A stretch of DNA of 19,454 nt from an uncultured Adlercreutzia sp. (lineage in GTDB: Bacteria; Actinomycetota; Coriobacteriia; Coriobacteriales; Eggerthellaceae), in NCBI GenBank assembly GCA_910589165.1, contig CAJUSP010000027.1:1-19454 (forward strand), in the 5' to 3' direction. Shown piece by piece: positions 13,785 to 19,454 of the stretch (position 1 is its first letter; each line of letters starts with the position of its first letter). Under the pieces are notes generated by a model, which saw only the letters and a program-made list of their open reading frames with translations, was not told where the DNA came from and ran no database searches. The position numbers were made by a program, and so were the translations under genes.

Positions 13785-14604
13785 GGAAATCACCCGGGCG
13801 GTAGAACTCGCGCTCGATGGCGCTCACCATGTTCTTCACGGCCACGTCGCGCAGGATGACGCCCTTCTCGCGGGTGGACTCGCCGGGGTGCGACAGGCAG
13901 CCGGAGGGCGGCGTGTAGGCAGCCACCACGGGCAGCACGTCGTAGTTGGGCAGCTGGGCGGGCAAATCGCAGTACACGCCCGCATCGATGCGGTCCATGT
14001 CCACCAGGTCGGGGTGGAACAGCAGCATGAGTGAGGTCTCCATGACGCCGGCGTGCTCCAAATCCCACCCGGTGAAGCCCTCGGGGTAGAGTGCCTCGAT
14101 AGTGGCGTCGTCCACGAAATCCCAGTAGGACAGCAGCTGCACCTTCACGCCCTCGATGCCCTCCACCTTCGCCTTCTCGAGCGCCAGCTGGGCCCCTTCG
14201 AAGATGAACTGGTAGTTCTCGTAGTGGCCGTTCATGAACACGATCTTGCGGGCGCCGTCCTCGATGAGGTTGTAGCAGATGTCGCGGGCCAGCGAGATGA
14301 GGGTGTTGCCGGCCAGCGACGTGGTGCCCGACAGGTGGAAGCCGCCGCCGGACCGCTGCTGCGAGCGGTAGCCGAAGTTGATGGGGGCGCACACGATGCC
14401 CTCCACCTCGCCGTCGGTGTCGGCCACGAGCGCCTCGGCCGTGGCGCCGGCCATGTCTTTCGTAAGCGCCGCATCCACGCACATGGCCATGTGGCTGCCG
14501 TGCTGCTCCAGCGCGCCGACGGGGATGAACACCACCGCCTCCTTGGCAATCTTGTCGCGATAGGTGAACGCGTCCATTTCCTCCATGTACACCGAGTTCT
14601 TCAT
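13774..14604 (-). CDS. crnA: Creatinine amidohydrolase (creatininase)
   Basis: The 276-residue protein closely follows the Pseudomonas creatininase pattern along its whole length. Metal ligands visible are Glu33 and His35 (VGALEQHG), Asp44, His127 and Glu129 (MNGHYEN). The substrate-loop residues specific to true creatininases are also present: Trp161 (LSYWDF), then PEGFTGW180DLEH184 and E189TSLML. YRSQQRSGGGFHLSGTTSL matches the conserved central region, and TREKG lies near the C-terminus. The family hydrolyses creatinine reversibly to creatine using two divalent metals in the cytoplasm. Other members (MftE, formamide hydrolases) lack the Trp/W-D-x-E-H loop. AAAGGA precedes the ATG. It lies between a transporter gene upstream (69-base gap with a hairpin) and the coupled MHS permease. 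No creatinase is present in the window. Confidence 0.9.
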   Translation of the reverse strand: MKNSVYMEEMDAFTYRDKIAKEAVVFIPVGALEQHGSHMAMCVDAALTKDMAGATAEALVADTDGEVEGIVCAPINFGYRSQQRSGGGFHLSGTTSLAGNTLISLARDICYNLIEDGARKIVFMNGHYENYQFIFEGAQLALEKAKVEGIEGVKVQLLSYWDFVDDATIEALYPEGFTGWDLEHAGVMETSLMLLFHPDLVDMDRIDAGVYCDLPAQLPNYDVLPVVAAYTPPSGCLSHPGESTREKGVILRDVAVKNMVSAIEREFYRPGDFHEN

Positions 14605-14622
14605 GAGGGTGTCCTTTCCTAG

Positions 14623-14646
14623 GGCCCCGCCGCCGAGGGCGGGGCC
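14623..14646 (-). terminator. Hairpin between EamA and creatininase genes
   Basis: GGCCCCGCC (14623-14631) and GGCGGGGCC (14638-14646) form a 9-bp stem with a 6-base loop. No U-tract follows on the minus strand; the creatininase ribosome-binding site (AAAGGA) comes right after. It may be a partial terminator or an RNA processing/stability element that sets different expression of the two genes. Confidence 0.45.
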
Positions 14647-14673
14647 TGCCAGCTAATTTACGTCGAGGGAACG

Positions 14674-15840
14674 CTAGGCGGTCGTGTTGGGATGGCCCTG
14701 ATCGTAGGCCTCGGCAGCCGCATCGGCCGCATCGGCCATGGCGGCCAGCTTCGGATCCATGCCGTCGGGAGACGCATCGATGAAACCGGCACCGCCCGCG
14801 CCCACCTGGGCCGCAAGGGCCACTTCGCCATCGACGGCCGCGTCACCAACTTCCTCATTGGCCGCCTTGGTGGTGAACACGATCTGGCTCACGCCGCCGA
14901 GCACGATGAGCGCGCCACCGATAAGCTGGAAGGCGGTCATCGTCTCGCCGAAGAGCAGCAGGCCGAGCAGGCTCGCCATGATGGTCTCCTGGTAGGAGAT
15001 GGCCGCCAGCTCGCCGGCCTTCAGGCGCTTGGTCGCATGGGTCAGCAGGTAGAAGGCGCCGAAGCCCGTGATGAGTGCCGCGGCAATGAGCCACAGCCAC
15101 GAGTCGAGCGGCATGGTGAACAGGTTCCACGGATGGGTGATGATCTCGCCGGCCGCGTTAATCTGCGTGACGCCGTTCACCTTCTCGGGGTAGGACAGCG
15201 GCTGCAGGAAGAAGTTGTGCCACAGCAGCAGTACGAGAATGGCCAGCGAAGCGAACAGGAAGTTCCACCACGAGCGCACGTTGGAGTCGCAGTCCTCGCG
15301 GTAGCGCGAGAAGAACAGGTACAGGCCGTAGGCGATGCCGGAGGCGAAGGCGATGGCGTTGCCGAAGGCGTAGGTGGGGTCGAGGTCGAGCGTGAGGCCC
15401 TCCGGCGTCACGATGCCCACGATGAACAGCATGCCGATGACCACGGCCACGATGCACAGGACGCTCTTCCAGCTGAGCTTCTCCTTCAGGAAGATCGCCG
15501 CCAAAATGGTGGACCAAATAGGGCCGGTGTAAATGAGGAACGATGCGTTGGCGAGCGTGGTGTACTGCGTGGAGAGGCAGTACAGGCCCGACAGAAGCCC
15601 CAGGAAAATGCCCGAGAGCAGCATGGTTCCGGAAAAGCGCGTGGTCTTCACCTTCTTGAAGCCACCGATGAACAAGAAGATGATCGACAAGGCGATAAGG
15701 CCCGCGAAGTTGCGCCAGAACGACACGAAGTCGCCCGGGGCGTCGATGAAGCGCGTGAAAGCTCCGATGCCGCCCATAAGCGAAGATGAGGCGAACATCA
15801 TGATAAATCCGATAAGCTTGTACTTTGCCCGTTCGTTCAT
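14674..15840 (-). CDS. EamA/DMT-family transporter
   Basis: The protein has 388 residues from the ATG at 15840, which follows AAAGAGGATTCCT; 30 further upstream codons have no ribosome-binding site. Ten hydrophobic helices form two EamA repeats (~5-140 and ~165-330). Landmarks are SSSLMGGIGAFTRF in TM1, FLIYTGPIWSTILAAIFLKEKLSW at the end of repeat 1 and ISYQETIMASLLGLLLFGE at the end of repeat 2. A hydrophilic insert (~215-245) and an acidic, Ala-rich 60-residue tail (~330-388) are unusual additions. EamA proteins are commonly metabolite exporters. It is the first gene of the operon and divergent from a TetR-type gene, so export of creatine or another product, or protection from the substrate, is plausible but unproven. 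Confidence 0.83.
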   Translation of the reverse strand: MNERAKYKLIGFIMMFASSSLMGGIGAFTRFIDAPGDFVSFWRNFAGLIALSIIFLFIGGFKKVKTTRFSGTMLLSGIFLGLLSGLYCLSTQYTTLANASFLIYTGPIWSTILAAIFLKEKLSWKSVLCIVAVVIGMLFIVGIVTPEGLTLDLDPTYAFGNAIAFASGIAYGLYLFFSRYREDCDSNVRSWWNFLFASLAILVLLLWHNFFLQPLSYPEKVNGVTQINAAGEIITHPWNLFTMPLDSWLWLIAAALITGFGAFYLLTHATKRLKAGELAAISYQETIMASLLGLLLFGETMTAFQLIGGALIVLGGVSQIVFTTKAANEEVGDAAVDGEVALAAQVGAGGAGFIDASPDGMDPKLAAMADAADAAAEAYDQGHPNTTA

Positions 15841-15956
15841 AGGAATCCTCTTTCCCTGAGCGTGGATGAAAGATTGGAGTGAGCCCTTCTCCCTGCCTCT
15901 GATTGTGAGGGGGCGCGGGCCCATCCGCAAAGGTCGTTCGAGAAGCCCTGTTCCCC

Positions 15957-15986
15957 ATAACAGAATGTCAAAGGCACTTTGTTCAA
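15957..15986 (-). promoter_or_regulatory. Candidate promoter of the EamA-creatininase-MHS operon
   Basis: On the minus strand TTGAAC (15981-15986) and TGTTAT (15957-15962) are 18 bases apart, giving a start near 15950 and a ~110-base leader. The 329-base divergent region (15841-16169) also carries four copies of TGTCA on the plus strand (15966, 16010, 16040, 16075). These could be operator half-sites for the adjacent regulator; this is inference. Confidence 0.4.
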
Positions 15987-16096
15987 TATGCAGGACAAAA
16001 CCAAGCTAGTGTCACATTTTCAAAACAGAAATGATACTATGTCACCAGCGACGGTATATCTGCTATAGACATGTTGTCAGCAACCGACATTTCATC

Positions 16097-16105
16097 TGGT
16101 ACTAT
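16097..16105 (+). promoter_or_regulatory. Candidate extended -10 promoter of the TetR-type gene
   Basis: TGG-TACTAT matches an extended -10 (TGnTAtAaT type), placing a start near 16112 and a 58-base leader before the ATG at 16170. TTGTCA at 16074-16079 lies 20 bases upstream, too far for a standard -35. Confidence 0.35.
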
Positions 16106-16169
16106 TCGGGCACTGGACACACGCCCTCAGCGAGGACGAAAAGCCGGCCCTATTGAAGGCGGAGGCTCT

Positions 16170-16757
16170 ATGATCACGGATCTCATGTTGGGCGAAAGCA
16201 TTTTCAGTTCACCGGAATTGAGCACGAAGATGAAGATTCTGCACGCGGTGAACAAATCTTTGGACCAGATCACCGTCGCGGAGATCTGCCGCAACGCCGG
16301 CATCTCGCGCCAGACCTTCTACCGCCACTTCGAGAGCAAGTACGATATCCCCTGGTGGTACTCCATCTTCTGCCGCCAGTTCTACCTCAACGAAATCGGC
16401 CGCACCATCGATTGGCGCACGGGCTACTACCACCACATGCGGCTCATCGCCCAGGAGCGCGACTTCTTCCGCGAGTCCATCCAGTACTCCATCAACACGC
16501 CCTTCGGCCAGACCATCATGCCCGAGAACCGCAAGACCGTGCTGCTGGACACGCTGGAGAACTACCGGCACGTGCCCGTCACCGACAACCTGCGCTTCAT
16601 CGTGGAGGTGTTCTCCAAGCTGGAATGCGAGGTGTTGAACGACTGGTTCCGCTCCGACGAGCCCACCGACCTCGCCCGCTGGACCGACGACCTCGTAAGC
16701 CTCGTCCCCGACCGCCTCTACCGAGCCCTAGAAATCCCCTCCCCCGCCGACCTCTAA
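16170..16757 (+). CDS. TetR-family transcriptional regulator
   Basis: The start at 16170 (MITDLMLGES) lies behind GGCGGAGGCTCT; the longer open frame to 16071 would run through the promoter region. The protein has 195 residues. The helix-turn-helix is at ~35-56: ITVAEICRNAGISRQTFYRHFESKYD, whose T-x-x-x-I-C-x-x-A-G-I-S-x-x-T-F-Y-x-H-F pattern is diagnostic for TetR. Aromatic-rich helices follow (WWYSIFCRQFY), and the ligand-binding C-terminal domain resembles the DhaS-like TetR group. It is divergent from the EamA-creatininase-MHS operon, which is the usual arrangement for a local regulator responding to that pathway's substrate. The effector is unknown. Confidence 0.88.
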   Translation: MITDLMLGESIFSSPELSTKMKILHAVNKSLDQITVAEICRNAGISRQTFYRHFESKYDIPWWYSIFCRQFYLNEIGRTIDWRTGYYHHMRLIAQERDFFRESIQYSINTPFGQTIMPENRKTVLLDTLENYRHVPVTDNLRFIVEVFSKLECEVLNDWFRSDEPTDLARWTDDLVSLVPDRLYRALEIPSPADL

Positions 16758-16795
16758 CAAGCCCCCGCTACCTCACAGGGCCCCATGCATCCCCC

Positions 16796-16825
16796 TCCGT
16801 AGGGCAAGGGCCATGCCCTTGCCGC
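16796..16825. repeat. Short palindromic repeat next to long element copy 2
   Basis: GGCAAGGGC (16803-16811) pairs with GCCCTTGCC (16815-16823) around CAT, flanked by TCCGTA and GC. It is 10 bases from the long inverted repeat, in the orientation expected if the whole composite at 2277-2427 were inverted. Confidence 0.75.
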
Positions 16826-16835
16826 CCGACCCCCG

Positions 16836-16940
16836 GTGAGACAGTGCCCCGGAGGGGTGTCTCATCTTCCGAAAGACTTCTGGCGCGAAGCGCGGAACGT
16901 TCCCCCGAAGATGAGACACCCCTCCGGGGCACTGTCTCAC
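16836..16940. repeat. Long inverted-repeat element, copy 2 (perfect 34-bp arms)
   Basis: The arms at 16836-16869 and 16907-16940 are perfect reverse complements, with the same sequence as copy 1 except for the single wobble base there. The 37-base centre is the same length as in copy 1 and carries the GCGC-GAA-GCGC core in the opposite orientation. It lies between the TetR gene and the methionine aminopeptidase gene, where it could also terminate transcription from the TetR side. Confidence 0.87.
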
Positions 16941-16993
16941 CCACGAACCAACGTCTCGCTTCTGCATAGGGTTCGCTGGGGGAAACTTGTAGT

Positions 16994-16999
16994 ACTATG
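16994..16999 (+). promoter_or_regulatory. Possible -10 box of the methionine aminopeptidase gene
   Basis: TACTAT lies 45 bases upstream of the ATG, in the AT-richer stretch between the repeat and the gene. No strong -35 is visible. AAGGAG (17030-17035) is the ribosome-binding site. Confidence 0.3.
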
Positions 17000-17043
17000 G
17001 CGGGGACTTTATTTCACCTATCAGCTTGCAAGGAGCATGCCCT

Positions 17044-17928
<885 letters not shown>

Positions 17929-17993
17929 CTCCGAGCCCGCCGCAAGTGGCGCCAAGCCCCCCCTAAAGCCGCAACGTTCTGTTGAACCTCCGC

Positions 17994-18024
17994 GTGCCCC
18001 GAGACTCCAAAGGTCTCGGGGCAC
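17994..18024 (+). terminator. Terminator hairpin after map
   Basis: GTGCCCCGAGAC (17994-18005) and GTCTCGGGGCAC (18013-18024) form a perfect 12-bp stem with a 7-base loop, followed by GTTTGCG, a weak U-tract. It lies 65 bases past the stop. Confidence 0.75.
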
Positions 18025-18158
18025 GTTTGCGTCGAGTTGCCGATCGATGGCAAAAAACTTACAGGGGGAATACGCTTAGCCTGTCGCTTCGGATTTCGCC
18101 GCAGCCCTCTCCTATGCTGGAGCCGTTGTGAACGTCAACCCCTTGAGAGGAGCATCTC

Positions 18159-18938
18159 ATGGCAGAGAATAAGGAAACCGTCGGCTACACCGCCGAGGGC
18201 GCGGCCCTCGAGGCCCAGGAAATCGCCGGCACCGACTACCCCACCGGCGCCGCCGCCGTCATCGACGACGAGGCCCGGGGAGCGGCCCTGGAGGCGCAGA
18301 GCCTCGCCGACGGCGAGCCGGCCCGCGTGGCCGCTGCACCGTCCCCGGCCGACCCGGCAGCCGCCGACGAGCGCGCCGGCGCCGCCCTGCAGGCCCAGGA
18401 GCTGAACCCCGCCGAGCCCGTGGCTGCCCCGGCCCCCGCGCAGGTCGGCTACGGCGTCGAGGGACGCGTGCTTGAGGCCCGGGAAACCGCCAATGTCGGC
18501 TACCCCGAGCAACCGACGGCCGGCAACGCCGCCTACCACGCCACCTACGGCGCGCCGCAGCAGCCCTCTGCCGTCCCGGCACCGGCAGGCGTCCCGACCC
18601 CGGCGCCGGCCCCTGCAGCCGCCGCCCCGCGCCCGACCGCCCCGGCCAAGCCCAAGAAGCCCCTCGATCCCGAGCAGATCTTCCTCATCTGCGGCATAAT
18701 CGTCGGCGGCATCATCATCGTCTTCGGCCTGTGCATGCTCGCCTACTACACCCCCGACGAGGTCGGCGAGTTCTTCGACACCTACAAGATGAACGGTTCG
18801 GTAGGCTTCTCCAGCGTCGGCGCCACCGCCCAGCAGGTGCTGAAGGCCGGCTTCTCGATGCTGCTCATCGGCCTGGGCGCCACCGACATCTGCGCCTTCG
18901 GCGCCAAGTTCATGAAGTCCCGGAAGCGCCAGAAGTAG
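18159..18938 (+). CDS. Repeat-bearing two-helix membrane protein, unknown function
   Basis: The 259-residue protein starts at an ATG behind GAGAGGAGCATCTC. The first ~120 residues hold four degenerate repeats around GAALEAQ (14-20), GAALEAQ (41-47), GAALQAQ (74-80) and GRVLEAR (102-108); the outer two are flanked by VGY and YP. A Pro/Ala-rich linker (~132-167) ends in KPKKP before TM1 (~173-197). A loop with DEVGEFFDTYK separates it from TM2 (~228-248), and a basic tail (KSRKRQK) closes the protein. The basic flanks suggest both termini are cytoplasmic. No enzyme motif is seen. It resembles bacterial proteins with a disordered cytoplasmic tail that may bind partners through short repeats, but no family can be named. 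It is monocistronic, with a terminator downstream. Confidence 0.7.
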   Translation: MAENKETVGYTAEGAALEAQEIAGTDYPTGAAAVIDDEARGAALEAQSLADGEPARVAAAPSPADPAAADERAGAALQAQELNPAEPVAAPAPAQVGYGVEGRVLEARETANVGYPEQPTAGNAAYHATYGAPQQPSAVPAPAGVPTPAPAPAAAAPRPTAPAKPKKPLDPEQIFLICGIIVGGIIIVFGLCMLAYYTPDEVGEFFDTYKMNGSVGFSSVGATAQQVLKAGFSMLLIGLGATDICAFGAKFMKSRKRQK

Positions 18939-19001
18939 CATCACACAATCGCAGTAGCACCCGGCAATCGCCCGCTCAATCGGGCGGCGCCCCATCCCGT
19001 G

Positions 19002-19037
19002 AAGGCCCCGCGCGCCCCGAACAGCGCGGGGCCTTTT
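19002..19037 (+). terminator. Intrinsic terminator after the repeat-bearing membrane protein
   Basis: AAGGCCCCGCGC (19002-19013) and GCGCGGGGCCTT (19024-19035) form a perfect 12-bp stem with a 10-base loop, with the U-tract TTTT at 19034-19037. It is 64 bases past the stop at 18938. Confidence 0.88.
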
Positions 19038-19133
19038 CCTTACCTGGCGAACCCCCTACCCACGCTTTTCGAAAAGCGAGCCCGTCTTCCACCCCCGAGC
19101 CGCGCTGTGAAAAGTAACAGATTTTGAGTGCCT

Positions 19134-19161
19134 TTGCATTTCCTGTGGAGGTTGCTATAAT
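19134..19161 (+). promoter_or_regulatory. Near-consensus sigma-70 promoter without a following ORF
   Basis: TTGCAT (19134-19139), a 16-base spacer and a perfect TATAAT (19156-19161) preceded by TGC (extended -10) make the strongest promoter match in the window. The start would be near 19168. Confidence 0.75.
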
Positions 19162-19167
19162 AGTCTG

Positions 19168-19454
19168 CGATTTACGCCGAAGCACACAAGCTTCGAACGA
19201 TGAGGGTTCTGTTTTTGGAGGGGACAGGACCCTTTGTCATTTCTGGACCTCCCCTTCCGCGCCCCCCTCAGCCACATTCCCTCTGCCTTATCGCTTTATG
19301 CCCGTCAGGGACAGCCTTTCGCAACGTTAAAGCTCAAACACGTGCGCCTCCATGTCTTACTAAACGTCAATCCACGACCATGTGGGTTCAGAATTGCGAT
19401 TTGGAAGATCGTTTTAGCCTTTCTGGTCGTAGAAATTCGTTTAATAAGAAAGCG
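19168..19454 (+). other. Structured non-coding transcript or long leader, cut by the window edge
   Basis: No credible ORF follows the promoter for at least 287 bases, and GC content drops toward the edge. Two hairpins are visible: CGAAGC/GCTTCG (19178-19195) and AGGGTTCTGT/ACAGGACCCT (19203-19212 with 19224-19233, one G-U pair). The loop of the second (GGAGGGG) can pair with CCCCTTC just downstream, giving a pseudoknot or alternative fold. I could not match it to tmRNA, RNase P RNA, SRP RNA, a T-box or a riboswitch class. It could be a small RNA gene, an rRNA-operon leader or a ribosomal-protein-type leader. Confidence 0.4.

Noticed and set aside
13774..14604. MftE-type mycofactocin peptidase instead of creatininase
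   Set aside because: The creatininase-specific Trp loop and the GW-D-x-E-H segment are present and no mycofactocin genes are nearby.
14623..14646. Full operon-ending terminator between EamA and creatininase
   Set aside because: No U-tract follows and the gap is only 69 bases; kept as a hairpin of uncertain role.
19168..19454. tmRNA, RNase P RNA, SRP RNA or 16S rRNA start
   Set aside because: None of the conserved sequences of these RNAs could be found in the visible part.

Overview
The window is GC-rich, densely coding DNA. It most resembles a gut actinobacterium of the class Coriobacteriia (Eggerthellaceae-like). That assignment is an inference from the gene families: strictly anaerobic-type ATP-dependent Fe-S reductase genes, a J-domain protein next to a CmpB-type membrane protein, an SEC-C methionine aminopeptidase and alanine/proline-rich single-pass membrane proteins. 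There is no rRNA or marker gene to fix the taxon. No CRISPR array, tRNA, transposase or phage gene was found.

Layout. At 1-44 (minus) lies the start of a RelB/DinJ-like antitoxin with a palindromic operator. At 211-2172 (minus) is an MFS exporter fused to tandem CBS domains. From 7663 down to 2443 runs a minus-strand block: a CmpB-like membrane protein, a J-domain protein with a cysteine-rich tail, then three overlapping genes (DUF2229/COG3580, COG3581 and a BadF/HgdC-type activase). These three look like a split form of the large acyl-CoA dehydratase activase-type protein. At 7762-9688 (plus) are two membrane proteins of unknown function, ending at a strong terminator. At 9873-12148 (minus) are a DUF4013 membrane protein and an MFS permease.

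From 15840 down to 12465 (minus) is the best-defined metabolic cassette: an EamA-family transporter, a creatinine amidohydrolase with all expected metal ligands, and an MHS-family proton symporter. It ends at a U-tract terminator and is transcribed divergently from a TetR-type regulator at 16170-16757. The simplest reading is a regulated creatinine uptake/conversion cassette with a possible product exporter. No creatinase or other downstream step is present. At 17044-17928 is a type I methionine aminopeptidase with an N-terminal SEC-C zinc motif, followed by a repeat-bearing membrane protein (18159-18938). The last ~290 bases hold a near-consensus promoter followed by structured sequence without an ORF, probably a leader or RNA gene running off the edge.

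Non-coding structure. A composite dispersed repeat occurs twice in opposite orientation (2277-2427 and 16796-16940). It joins a 34-bp-arm inverted repeat with a 37-base centre to a short 9-bp-arm palindrome. The palindrome also occurs alone as a facing pair at 9782-9863, and 15 bases of the long arm occur at 12297-12311. Many starts had to be moved inward from the longest ORF on ribosome-binding-site evidence; each such choice is explained in its entry.
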